The notes under the pieces were generated by a model, which saw only the letters and a program-made list of their open reading frames with translations, did not search any database and was not told the DNA's origin. A DNA stretch of 17,375 nt from Kiritimatiellales bacterium. GTDB lineage: Bacteria > Verrucomicrobiota > Kiritimatiellia > Kiritimatiellales > Pontiellaceae. Below, one piece after another: positions 5,386 through 13,193 of this stretch (position 1 is its first letter; every line of letters begins with the position of its first letter). Where the stretch lies: assembly GCA_021734595.1 (NCBI GenBank), contig JAIPIO010000034.1, forward strand, positions 1 to 17,375, in the 5' to 3' direction. The position numbers and the translations under genes are program-made.

Positions 5386-7575
5386 ATGAAACTTCGTAAA
5401 GCCACTGTTTTTGTCTGTCTCTGCATTATGGGCCTGTCATTGACCTCCCCATGCCGTGCAAAAGATATTATCGATGATTTTTCCGAGGGCGGGTGGAAGG
5501 CCACGAACAAGAAAGCTCCGGCGACGGTCACGGCGAAAAAGGGGTCGTTGCTGCTTATTGACCATTCGGGCGGCGGAATAACCTGGGGGACTTCATGCTC
5601 AAAAAAATATAAACTGGTCGATTTGCGGCAAACGCCTTATCTGGTATTCGAGGTAAAGGCGCTGACCGGCACCGGCTACAGTGCCAAGGTGTCGGGAGGG
5701 AAAGAACGTCCAAAAAAAACTATTATGCAAGGAACATCGCTGGGAGTGGTGGCGGTGGACCTGCTGAGGGCAACAAAATGGAAAGCGGATACCGGCCCAT
5801 TAACTTTATCACTCTATGTACAGGGCGATGGGAAGCAGGTTGAATATGGGTTTGTGAAATTTTCAGCCGAGCTGACCACGGAAGAAGAGGCCGCGCTGAT
5901 CAAGCCACCGGCAAAAGCCCCAGCGCTTATCGCGCTGGCTGCACGGACAGGAAAGAAGCCAAAGCAGGAGAACGTGAAGGAGGGCGAACGCAGCGTTTAC
6001 CGCGATCCGGTCACCGGACACGAGATTTGGCGAATGACCGATCATCCGGCCATTGAGCGCCATGTCTACTATGATATCCCCGCCTGGAATGCCAATGGAA
6101 GCACCCTGTACTGGCGTGCCCGGCGCCCGGGGGCCAAGATGTGGCTGATGGATGCGGACGGAACCAATTTCCGTCCACTGCCCAAAGCGGGGGACGGTGG
6201 AAAGATGACATCCCTCTATTGGAGCCGGACGGATACGAACAGGATGTATTTTGCTCGCAGCGATGCCAAGGAGACGGCGGTTTATACGCTCGACATCCGC
6301 AATGGTGGCACCGCGAAACTGGTGAGTATTCCGTTGCCGGAAACGGTCGGCGAGCTCGGGTTCAGGGAGTTTGCGCCGCCGCATCCCGACGAACGGTACT
6401 TTCTTTTTCGCTGGGGACGAATGGACAAGGATCCAACGCTGGTGGTGGTGGTGGACTCGGAAACCGGAAAATTCTGGAAGCTGGAGACCGGCACAACGGT
6501 GCACCGGCTGCGTTTTACCAAGACAGCCGACCATTCCGTATTCATCAACAGCAACTACCGGCCGGACGAGCTTGATACAAAGGACCGCCTCGAATGGGTG
6601 CTCCAGCTTGATGGAAGCCGGCATGGGTTGCTTCCGCTGGGTGGCCATCCCGACTGGAATCCGGCGGGGACATGGGGTGCCGGTTATCGCGACGGCGGCA
6701 TTTGGCTGGTGTCGCACGACGGAAAAACAGAACGGGAACTGGTGAAAACCAGCAGCGGCCACGGCGGCTTCAGCATCACCACCGGAGCATGGCATGTGGG
6801 GGATTCTCCGAAATCCGGCCCCTACGGAAATATGGTGTTTGTTACGGAAATCGCCACCGGTAAAGTTGTTCCGATTTCCTGTCACGGATCGTCGTATTCC
6901 GGCTGGGGTTCCGGGGTGTCCGACCCTGAGGCCACCCATCCGGCGCCCGTCTGCAGCCCCGACGAAACCAAGATTGTCTACGATTCGGACATGCTTGGAC
7001 AACCGGATGTTTGGGTGGCGGTCTGGAAGCGGCCGCAGGCTCCCCGGAATGTGCAATTTAAAAACGGAACCTTAAGCTGGAAAGAACCGGAGCTGCATCG
7101 GGAAGTTGCCGGGTATGTCCTCTACCGGAAAGATAACAGCAACTGGAACGCAATGGCCGGCAAAAGGGTTGAAGGGTTGAGCCTCCAGGGATTGGAAGCG
7201 GGAACCTACGCGGTCGCCGCCCAGGAATGGTCCGGGTTGACCAGCCCCTTGGCCGTTGCGGACTGTCAGGAAACCTTGATGGAAACAACGGCGCCGCCGG
7301 CCCCGGGCGCGGCAACGCCGCTGAACAGCTCCAAAAGCTGTGTGGTGTTGGGACTGCCCGATGTTTCCGCAACCGATTTCAGCCACTACAACGTGTATGC
7401 AACGGACGCCGAGCCGTCGTTGGAAACACTGGTCGGTTCGCCTCGCCTCCAGCGGTTCGTCGACTGGGGATTGACGCCGGAAACCCGGCGTAGCTACCGC
7501 GTCACGATAACCGACCGGCACGGAAACGAATCCCTGCCGGGGCCGGTGCTGAGAACCGCTACCAAGAACCGGTAG
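5386..7575 (+). CDS. Secreted multidomain protein: sandwich domain, TolB/PL22-like beta-propeller, two FnIII-like domains
   Basis: The 729 residues start with a signal peptide (M-K-L-R-K, hydrophobic core, probably cleaved near P-C-R-A-K, about residue 25). Residues about 27-160 look like a beta-sandwich carbohydrate-binding-type domain. Residues about 203-548 form a WD40-like propeller with D-P-V-T-G-H-E-I-W-R-M-T-D-H (208-220), M-W-L-M-D-A-D-G-T-N (252-261) and H-P-A-P-V-C-S-P-D-E-T-K-I-V-Y-D-S-D (518-535), a pattern resembling TolB and oligogalacturonate lyase (PL22) propellers. The PL22-type paired metal histidines are only partly kept (H-P-A-P instead of H-x-H), so lyase activity is doubtful. 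Two fibronectin-III-like domains follow (about 552-625 and 636-725). The start follows a good promoter with no leader. A near-palindrome at 7183-7197 (one mismatch) encodes L-Q-G-L-E. Confidence 0.75.
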   Translation: MKLRKATVFVCLCIMGLSLTSPCRAKDIIDDFSEGGWKATNKKAPATVTAKKGSLLLIDHSGGGITWGTSCSKKYKLVDLRQTPYLVFEVKALTGTGYSAKVSGGKERPKKTIMQGTSLGVVAVDLLRATKWKADTGPLTLSLYVQGDGKQVEYGFVKFSAELTTEEEAALIKPPAKAPALIALAARTGKKPKQENVKEGERSVYRDPVTGHEIWRMTDHPAIERHVYYDIPAWNANGSTLYWRARRPGAKMWLMDADGTNFRPLPKAGDGGKMTSLYWSRTDTNRMYFARSDAKETAVYTLDIRNGGTAKLVSIPLPETVGELGFREFAPPHPDERYFLFRWGRMDKDPTLVVVVDSETGKFWKLETGTTVHRLRFTKTADHSVFINSNYRPDELDTKDRLEWVLQLDGSRHGLLPLGGHPDWNPAGTWGAGYRDGGIWLVSHDGKTERELVKTSSGHGGFSITTGAWHVGDSPKSGPYGNMVFVTEIATGKVVPISCHGSSYSGWGSGVSDPEATHPAPVCSPDETKIVYDSDMLGQPDVWVAVWKRPQAPRNVQFKNGTLSWKEPELHREVAGYVLYRKDNSNWNAMAGKRVEGLSLQGLEAGTYAVAAQEWSGLTSPLAVADCQETLMETTAPPAPGAATPLNSSKSCVVLGLPDVSATDFSHYNVYATDAEPSLETLVGSPRLQRFVDWGLTPETRRSYRVTITDRHGNESLPGPVLRTATKNR

Positions 7576-7633
7576 CCGTGACGTCGTCGGGAAATTGAAT
7601 CTTCATTTAGTGTAAACAGGGCAGAAGAATGGT

Positions 7634-7662
7634 TTTCCAAGCATTGGAAAAACCGCTACCGT
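7634..7662 (+). promoter_or_regulatory. Weak candidate promoter inside the palindrome pair
   Basis: TTTCCA (7634-7639, 4 of 6 matches to TTGACA), 17-bp spacer, TACCGT (7657-7662). The predicted start near 7669 falls in the second palindrome, so the pair would be centred near -27 and +5. Support comes mainly from the identical arrangement at 12230-12258. Confidence 0.35.
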
Positions 7663-7681
7663 GATTCTCCGATGTTTGGAA
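7635..7681. repeat. Palindrome pair, 32-bp spacing, bracketing a candidate promoter
   Basis: TTCCAAGCATTGGAA (7635-7649) and a degenerate copy CTCCGATGTTTGGAA (7667-7681, two changes in the left arm) with a 17-bp spacer containing AACCGCTACCGTG. The ATG of the next gene lies inside the second copy. The unit aligns without gaps to 12231-12277 at 35 of 47 positions. Confidence 0.85.
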
Positions 7682-10600
7682 AAATAAAAAAGAGAACCAT
7701 TGCCGGATGTATAATCCTGGTGCTTTGCCTTGTTTATGCGGGTGTGGTGCAGGGATTTGTTTTCACTCTCTCGTCCGAGCCTGTAAAGGGCTTTGTGTAT
7801 TATTTGGCGACGTCCAACTGGTCGTCCAAGACGGTTGAAGATTCCGACACGGTTACCATCCAGAACAATGCCACGGTGACGCTGGATCGGAATGACACGG
7901 CCAAAACACTGCGGATCGGCAATGAGCTGGGTACAGGCACGTTGATCGTAGATTCCCCCTTCAATTTGACGGTGACCGATACGATTGTGAACAATGGGTC
8001 CATCACGATAGATGGCGGAACGCTCAGCAATGGCATGGAAGGTACGGTGCAGGGGATTTTGATCACAGACCGGTTCGCCGCAGAAAGCCAGAGTGACTGG
8101 GCGAGCAATGATGAACAGATTGCCGCGCAGATCGGATCCAAATGGAAGCGCTGCAACCCGGCGGATGATGTGACGCAATATCGCGTTTCCGGCGGGAAAC
8201 TGGATATTGGAGCGGTTTCATTACTGACACAGAAAGCCTCCCTGGTAAACACGGCGACGGAAACCGTTTCCAAAAACGGCGGAACCGGATTCAGGCTGTC
8301 TGCAGTGATGCAGCAGGACCATACGGCATCTAGCGGCTTCATGGGGCTGATTTTCAACTATCAGGATGACGGCAGCTACTACCTGTTCCGTGTAAACGGA
8401 GTCGGCTCGGTTCAGTTGCTGGTCTATTCGCAGTTTGTTATGCAGGGCGGTGCTGTTTTCAGTACGTCCGAAGCGTTTACTCCGGTTCAAAACCGGCAAT
8501 ATGAACTCAGTGTGGAGTCGGTCGGGTTTCATACGTTTAATTTACGCATTGTGGACACCGTCTCGGGAGCAACGGTCTATTCGAGGGACAGCCTTGTCAT
8601 CGGCGGTTCCTATCTGAAGCTGGATGACGGAATCGGCGGGGTGTACGCCACTGCATCAAGCGCCGGAGTGGATGATTTTGAGCTGGTCGAGTTACCGAAC
8701 GATGAGCGATTCGCGGTTATGGACACTTTTTCAGATCAGACGCAGAGCAGCTGGTCGACCAATGATGCACAGATTGCCCGGCAGATCGGCACCTACTGGA
8801 AACGCTGCAATCCGGTGGACGAGGACTCGCAGTACCGCATCAAGGACGGGAAGCTGGATATCGGTGCGCAATCTTCGTCTGCTCAAAGAGCGTCGCTGAT
8901 CAATACGGCGGTGCAGACTTCGACGAATGGATTCAGGCTGTCTGTCGTGCAGCAGCAGAATACCACGGCAGGCTCCGCCTCTATGGGATTGATTTTTAAC
9001 TACCAGGACGATGGAAGCTACTATCTGTTTCGCGTCACCGGAGCGGGCTATGTTCAGTTTCTTGTTTACTCGCAGTACGTCCAGCAGGCCGGGACAGTTT
9101 TCAGCACCAGTGCTTTTACGCCCGTTCAAAACCGGCCGTACAAGCTGTGCGTCGAATCTTCCGAACCATATACCTTTGATGTCCGTGTGATCGACACCGT
9201 GACCGGTTCGACGGTGTATTCCAATGCCGATGTGACCGTCGTCGGCTCCTTCGTCCAGCTGCAGGACGGACTGGGAGGCGTTTTTGTGACGCACGGGCTC
9301 TCCCTGTTTGACAATTTTTATCTGGATGCCGTTCCGGCCGATATGGACTTCACACTGGCGGGGTCCGGCAGCGTGAATGTTGAATCGGGCACCGTAAACC
9401 TGAACGGTGATACGGTCAGCCATACTGTACTCAATTCTGCGCTGTTCGATGTCAGCGGTGGCGATGTGTCACTGGGGCAGGTGTCCGTCGGAGCAGACAC
9501 GCCGGCAGTGTTCCGCGTTACCGGCGATGCTGGCGCGATTGATCTGGCCAGCCTGAACCAGGGACTTGGCGGGGCGGAGTCGGGAACCTTCCGCTTTGTG
9601 TTTGATCAGGACGGGATCAGTCCGCTCAACGTCTCGATGTGGGCGGATCTTGGCGCGGCACAATTGATCGTTGACGGCTCGGCGTATGCCGGTGGCCCGG
9701 ACCGCTTTACGTTGGTGGATGCTGAAGAGCTGATTGCTCCGTTTAATGAGACGAGTATTTCCGTGTCCGGATTCCCGGGCCTGTACGAGGCATCGGTTCA
9801 ACAGGATTTAAAAAAAGTCGAACTGGTCTACAAGGAACCCGACCTGTTTGAAGAGGTGACGGCGGCGACCGGACTGGATGGCATGGCCAACATAAACTGG
9901 GCCTGCTGGTTCGATTATAACCATGATGAGTGGATCGACCTTGCCGCGGGACAGCATGTCTGGGTCAACAACGGCGGAACCAATTTTACGGATTTGCGGT
10001 GGGTCGGCAATGTGGTTGCCGCCGACTTTGACAACGATGGCTGGACGGACCTGTTCTCGCACTCCAATAAGCGGCTTTTCCGGAACAATCAGGGAACCTT
10101 CGAGGACTTTACGCTCCCGGCATTCCCCGATCCCTATTCCTGCCAGGCAGCCGTCTGGGGCGACTGGAACAATGACGGCTGGGTCGATCTGTATGTTTCA
10201 GGCTATGAAACCCCGTATTTTCCCAACCTGCTGCTGATCAACAACGGCGGCCAGTCATTCACCATGAGCACGTTGGGTACTGGAGATGCGTCGCGTGGAG
10301 TCACTGCCTGCGATTTCGATCAGGACCATGATCTGGATATCTATGTCTCCAACTATCGGCTTCTGCCCAACGATCTCTGGGTGAATAACGGGGCAGCGTC
10401 TTTCTCTGAGCAGGCTTCTGCATATAATGTGCTCAGCACGGAGCGGGGATGGTCCGGTGGGCATTCCATCGGAAACTGCTGGGGAGACTTTGATAACGAC
10501 GGGCTGTTCGACCTCTTTTCCGGAAACTTCTCGCATCGAGGATCCAGCTGGGGCGGGGATGGCATTCAACCGGAATCGGATTTCTTCCGCAACCGCGGCC

Positions 10601-11202
10601 CGGCCAACAGCTACACCTTTGAGGATCTGGGAACCTGTGGAATCTACTGGCAGGAATCCTACGCCAGTCCAGCCGCCGGGGATTACGACAACGACGGCCG
10701 GTTGGACCTGTACTTTACGACCGCTTATCCGACTGCAACCAGCGGTGAGGCCAACAACTCGGTACTCTTCCACAACGAAAGCGACTTTGCTTTTGTCGAG
10801 GTGGACGATGAATCCATCGCAGGTTTGGGGGAAACAATACAGGCCGCCTGGGGCGATTACAACAACGACGGACAACTCGACCTGATGACCGCCGGCAAAC
10901 TGTTTCGAAACCGGGGTGTCAACACCAACAGCTGGCTCAAAGTCCGTCTGGAGGGCGACGGCAGTGCGGTCAATCGCTCTGCCATCGGCGCCCAGGTGAG
11001 AATCGTATTGGGAACCGAAACTCTTTCCCGCCAAGTGGAGGGCGCCACCGGGCAGGGCAACCAGAACGATCCGGCCCTGCACTTTGGACTGGGCTTGCAA
11101 ACGGAAGCTGTCGATGTGGCCATCGTCTGGCCGGACGGAACCACGCAAACTATAACAGGCGTTACACCGAACCAGTTGATCGAGGTCGTTTACGGCAAAT
11201 GA
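7672..11202 (+). CDS. Large secreted protein: duplicated beta-sandwich domain, FG-GAP/VCBS repeats, ASPIC/UnbV C-terminus
   Basis: The 1176 residues begin with a signal peptide (M-F-G-K-I-K-K-R-T, hydrophobic 11-29). Residues 45-128 resemble the beta-rich strands of autotransporter-like passengers. Two homologous domains follow, 131-342 and 348-555, sharing W-K-R-C-N-P, G-K-L-D-I-G, M-G-L-I-F-N-Y-Q-D-D-G-S-Y-Y-L-F-R-V, F-T-P-V-Q-N-R and G-G-V; the fold is probably LamG/concanavalin-like. A beta-rich stretch (about 557-720) leads to FG-GAP-type repeats (about 724-1080) with calcium loops such as D-F-D-N-D-G-W-T-D-L, D-W-N-N-D-G-W-V-D-L and D-Y-D-N-D-G-R-L-D-L. The end (about 1086-1174) is an ASPIC/UnbV module with G-A-Q-V-R and V-W-P-D-G-T-T-Q. 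It is probably a surface or secreted binding/adhesion protein. No Shine-Dalgarno is seen, and no upstream in-frame start was found. Confidence 0.8.
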   Translation: MFGKIKKRTIAGCIILVLCLVYAGVVQGFVFTLSSEPVKGFVYYLATSNWSSKTVEDSDTVTIQNNATVTLDRNDTAKTLRIGNELGTGTLIVDSPFNLTVTDTIVNNGSITIDGGTLSNGMEGTVQGILITDRFAAESQSDWASNDEQIAAQIGSKWKRCNPADDVTQYRVSGGKLDIGAVSLLTQKASLVNTATETVSKNGGTGFRLSAVMQQDHTASSGFMGLIFNYQDDGSYYLFRVNGVGSVQLLVYSQFVMQGGAVFSTSEAFTPVQNRQYELSVESVGFHTFNLRIVDTVSGATVYSRDSLVIGGSYLKLDDGIGGVYATASSAGVDDFELVELPNDERFAVMDTFSDQTQSSWSTNDAQIARQIGTYWKRCNPVDEDSQYRIKDGKLDIGAQSSSAQRASLINTAVQTSTNGFRLSVVQQQNTTAGSASMGLIFNYQDDGSYYLFRVTGAGYVQFLVYSQYVQQAGTVFSTSAFTPVQNRPYKLCVESSEPYTFDVRVIDTVTGSTVYSNADVTVVGSFVQLQDGLGGVFVTHGLSLFDNFYLDAVPADMDFTLAGSGSVNVESGTVNLNGDTVSHTVLNSALFDVSGGDVSLGQVSVGADTPAVFRVTGDAGAIDLASLNQGLGGAESGTFRFVFDQDGISPLNVSMWADLGAAQLIVDGSAYAGGPDRFTLVDAEELIAPFNETSISVSGFPGLYEASVQQDLKKVELVYKEPDLFEEVTAATGLDGMANINWACWFDYNHDEWIDLAAGQHVWVNNGGTNFTDLRWVGNVVAADFDNDGWTDLFSHSNKRLFRNNQGTFEDFTLPAFPDPYSCQAAVWGDWNNDGWVDLYVSGYETPYFPNLLLINNGGQSFTMSTLGTGDASRGVTACDFDQDHDLDIYVSNYRLLPNDLWVNNGAASFSEQASAYNVLSTERGWSGGHSIGNCWGDFDNDGLFDLFSGNFSHRGSSWGGDGIQPESDFFRNRGPANSYTFEDLGTCGIYWQESYASPAAGDYDNDGRLDLYFTTAYPTATSGEANNSVLFHNESDFAFVEVDDESIAGLGETIQAAWGDYNNDGQLDLMTAGKLFRNRGVNTNSWLKVRLEGDGSAVNRSAIGAQVRIVLGTETLSRQVEGATGQGNQNDPALHFGLGLQTEAVDVAIVWPDGTTQTITGVTPNQLIEVVYGK
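8062..9336 (+). repeat. Tandem intragenic domain duplication (two units of about 210 codons)
   Basis: Unit 1 spans about 8062-8697 and unit 2 about 8713-9336. Order and motifs are collinear (S-x-W-x-S/T-N-D-x-Q-I-A ... K-R-C-N-P ... F-N-Y-Q-D-D-G-S-Y-Y-L-F-R-V ... V-Y-S-Q), while third codon positions have diverged (for example TACTACCTG versus TACTATCTG), so the duplication is old and retained by selection. Confidence 0.9.
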
Positions 11203-11209
11203 TGCGGTT

Positions 11210-12163
11210 TTACGGTAGCCGGGCTTTCAGTCGGTAGAAGCCGGTGGGCTCCTCGGGATCAGGCGTATCGGTGAATTCTCCAATCGGCCACTCGACGGTG
11301 GCAATGGTGGTAAAATTCGAAGACAGGCTGGGCGTCCACTGGATGTCGTAGAGCCGGTCGGGCTGCGGAATCCAATTCAGGTTGCCGGGTTCGGCATGCG
11401 TAAACACAAAGGGGTCGTAGGCGAACGGCTGCACGCCGGCGATGTACGTCTCAAGGTAGGTCATGCCATTGTTGGCGGAGGGACTGGCCGCGGTAGCGGC
11501 GGTGATGCCGCCGAAATATTTCAGTTCCCACCAGTCGGGAATGTTGTCCAGATCGGTGTCGGGCGCGCCGGCAGCCAGCTCGTGGTCTGCAACGTCAAGT
11601 TGGTCAACGTACGCCGGGCTGCTGCTGGATAGCCGGACGGATCCGATGGTGGTGTTGGTGGAATGGAGCGGAAGGCCGGCCCCGATGGTGGTTCCATCCA
11701 TGCTCAGGTTCCAGACCATGAGGTCGTAGTCGCAGTAGACATCAAATCGTTTCCAGCTGTCAACCGGCATGGAAACGCCGAGATCGACCGGGACATCGTT
11801 GCTGTAGGCCACGAGGTGGAGGTTGGTATTCACAAAGAATGCCGCGCTGGTGCTCAGGTTGTCCACGCTGGGAATACTGGTGGGTGCGCCGCTGATGCGC
11901 GCCTGAAAGCGTATCCAGACCGCGCTGTTCGTGCTGGAAACATCGTGCATCACCGTGGCCTGATCGATCTCCAAGGCCTGGGAACCGGTCTGCACCACAC
12001 CCGTCTGCACGGCCGCAGTGCCGTTGGAAACGACCCATCCGTTTTGCCCATCAATCGGACCGGCGCTGATGCCGTCAACGGGCTCAAAGGTTTCAAGGAG
12101 CATGGTGGAAGCGGAAGCACCGAGCGCCAGGCAACAGGATAGCATGGTGATCAGCTTCTTCAT
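11210..12163 (-). CDS. Secreted beta-sandwich protein with a calcium-type hinge motif and a C-terminal sandwich module
   Basis: The frame is open up to 12496, but the ATG at 12163 is the likely start: it has GGAGGAG about 11 nt upstream and gives a clean signal peptide (M-K-K-L-I-T-M-L-S-C-C-L-A-L-G-A-S-A-S). That yields 317 residues. Residues about 22-195 look like a concanavalin/LamG-type sandwich (W-I-R-F-Q-A-R-I, 83-90; W-K-R-F-D-V-Y, 137-143; V-D-Q-L-D-V, 186-191). A linker D-T-D-L-D-N-I-P-D-W-W-E-L-K-Y-F-G (202-218), resembling thrombospondin-3-type calcium loops, leads to a C-terminal module with Y-D-I-Q-W-T-P-S-L (272-280). I cannot assign a specific role; carbohydrate binding or surface display is an inference. 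It is convergent with the gene at 7672, with only 7 bp between stops, and divergent from the esterase at 12299. Confidence 0.75.
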   Translation of the reverse strand: MKKLITMLSCCLALGASASTMLLETFEPVDGISAGPIDGQNGWVVSNGTAAVQTGVVQTGSQALEIDQATVMHDVSSTNSAVWIRFQARISGAPTSIPSVDNLSTSAAFFVNTNLHLVAYSNDVPVDLGVSMPVDSWKRFDVYCDYDLMVWNLSMDGTTIGAGLPLHSTNTTIGSVRLSSSSPAYVDQLDVADHELAAGAPDTDLDNIPDWWELKYFGGITAATAASPSANNGMTYLETYIAGVQPFAYDPFVFTHAEPGNLNWIPQPDRLYDIQWTPSLSSNFTTIATVEWPIGEFTDTPDPEEPTGFYRLKARLP

Positions 12164-12229
12164 GGTTTGTTCAGCTCCTCCGTTTTTCATGTAACGTTCC
12201 ACAGCCCATAAACATGACACAGGAATGGA

Positions 12230-12258
12230 TTCCCATCCATTGGAAAATGCGCTACCTT
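12230..12258 (+). promoter_or_regulatory. Weak candidate promoter of the esterase gene inside the palindrome pair
   Basis: TTCCCA (12230-12235), 17-bp spacer, TACCTT (12253-12258). The predicted start near 12265 gives a leader of about 34 nt with GGAG. Palindrome centres fall near -27 and +5, exactly as at 7634-7662. Confidence 0.4.
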
Positions 12259-12277
12259 TTGTTTCCAATATTTGGAA
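12231..12277. repeat. Palindrome pair, 32-bp spacing, in a divergent promoter region
   Basis: Degenerate TCCCATCCATTGGAA (12231-12245, two changes in the left arm) and exact TTCCAATATTTGGAA (12263-12277). The 17-bp spacer contains GCGCTACC, as in the unit at 7635-7681. The first copy overlaps a second inverted repeat, AATGGAT-TCCC-ATCCATT (12224-12241). Confidence 0.85.
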
Positions 12278-12298
12278 CGTTGCGATGGAGACGAAACG

Positions 12299-13183
12299 AT
12301 GAAGAAAATAGCAGGAGTTGTACTGGTAATGATATTGGCCAGTTTGGTTGCGCAGGCCGATGGACTTCAAAAGCCGGATGCCGGTAAAAAGATCAAGGTG
12401 TTCCTGCTGGCGGGGCAGTCGAACATGGATGGGCGCGGTGATGGCGGCAAGCTGACCGCTGACGACAAAGCGCGGTTGGAAAAGGCACAGCAGCATGTAC
12501 GCTTTGCCTATAACCGCAATCCGATCGTTCCGCTGGATGTAACGGTCCCCACATCCGGCACGGCAAAGAAATTTAATTTGAAACTTACCTTCGGTCCCGA
12601 GCTGTTTTTTGGCCTTGGCATGTCGCAGGCCTGGCCGGATGAAAAGATCCTGTTCATCAAGCGCTCCATTGGCGGCACCTCGCTCTACGGGTGCTGGAAT
12701 CCCGATTGGACGGTCGAAAAGGCGACGGTGATGAAGGAAGAAAAAAAGGAAAAGCTCTACAGCGACTTCATCGCCTATATCAAAGAAGTGCTTTCCAACT
12801 ACAGCAAAGCCGAATATGAATTCTGCGGCATACTATGGGTGCAGGGCGAGGCCGATAGCGGTGTGCCCAAATACGGCCCGAAACCCGCCGAAACCTACGG
12901 GGATAATCTCCAGAAGCTAATCACCGGAATCCGCAAAGAGACGGGCGTGAAGGACTTGCCGTTCATGATGCTCCAGGTTGGTGGCGGCCAAGTGGTGGAG
13001 GGGATGCAGCACTGTGCGCAAACCATGAAGAATGTATCTTTCATTCCGCAGAATAAGACTGATCCCCAATCATCAAACTATCTGCCCGGCTACGGCCCGC
13101 CGACCGGGCACTACAACTATGAAGGCATGAAACGCATCGGCAAAATGTTTGCCGAAACCTATCTCGGAAAATACGCCCCGTAA
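12299..13183 (+). CDS. Secreted sialate O-acetylesterase-type SGNH carbohydrate esterase
   Basis: The ATG at 12299 is preferred over an in-frame TTG at 12272: it has GGAG 8 nt upstream and starts a signal peptide directly (M-K-K-I-A-G-V-V-L-V-M-I-L-A-S-L-V-A-Q-A-D). The 294-residue product has the family's K-V-F-L-L-A-G-Q-S-N-M-D-G-R-G (33-47) with nucleophile Ser41, the G-G-T-S-L motif (125-129), I-L-W-V-Q-G-E-A-D (178-186) and the catalytic His271 in G-H-Y-N-Y-E-G-M. This is the SASA/DUF303 layout (CE6-like), which removes acetyl groups from sugars or polysaccharides. The A-W-P-D-E-K-I-L-F-I-K region is as usual. It is convergent with the GH26 operon, 10 bp between stops. A role in deacetylating a hemicellulose or mannan backbone alongside the GH26 enzyme is an inference from proximity. 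Confidence 0.87.
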   Translation: MKKIAGVVLVMILASLVAQADGLQKPDAGKKIKVFLLAGQSNMDGRGDGGKLTADDKARLEKAQQHVRFAYNRNPIVPLDVTVPTSGTAKKFNLKLTFGPELFFGLGMSQAWPDEKILFIKRSIGGTSLYGCWNPDWTVEKATVMKEEKKEKLYSDFIAYIKEVLSNYSKAEYEFCGILWVQGEADSGVPKYGPKPAETYGDNLQKLITGIRKETGVKDLPFMMLQVGGGQVVEGMQHCAQTMKNVSFIPQNKTDPQSSNYLPGYGPPTGHYNYEGMKRIGKMFAETYLGKYAP

Positions 13184-13193
13184 AAGTAAGCGC

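Noticed and set aside
5863..7056. Long antisense open frame within the secreted propeller gene
   Set aside because: Its composition (many R, G, H, P) and lack of motifs are those of a shadow of the GC-rich plus-strand gene.
10255..11148. Antisense open frame across the FG-GAP/ASPIC region
   Set aside because: The opposite strand has clear repeated calcium-loop motifs; this frame has none and no ribosome binding site.
12272..12298. TTG start nine codons upstream of the esterase ATG
   Set aside because: It lies within the palindrome and would place polar residues ahead of the signal peptide; the ATG at 12299 has GGAG at normal distance.
12164..12496. N-terminal extension of the gene at 11210-12163, open frame up to 12496
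   Set aside because: It would run across the divergent promoter region and 198 bp of the esterase gene, has no signal-like start, and the ATG at 12163 has a Shine-Dalgarno and a signal peptide.
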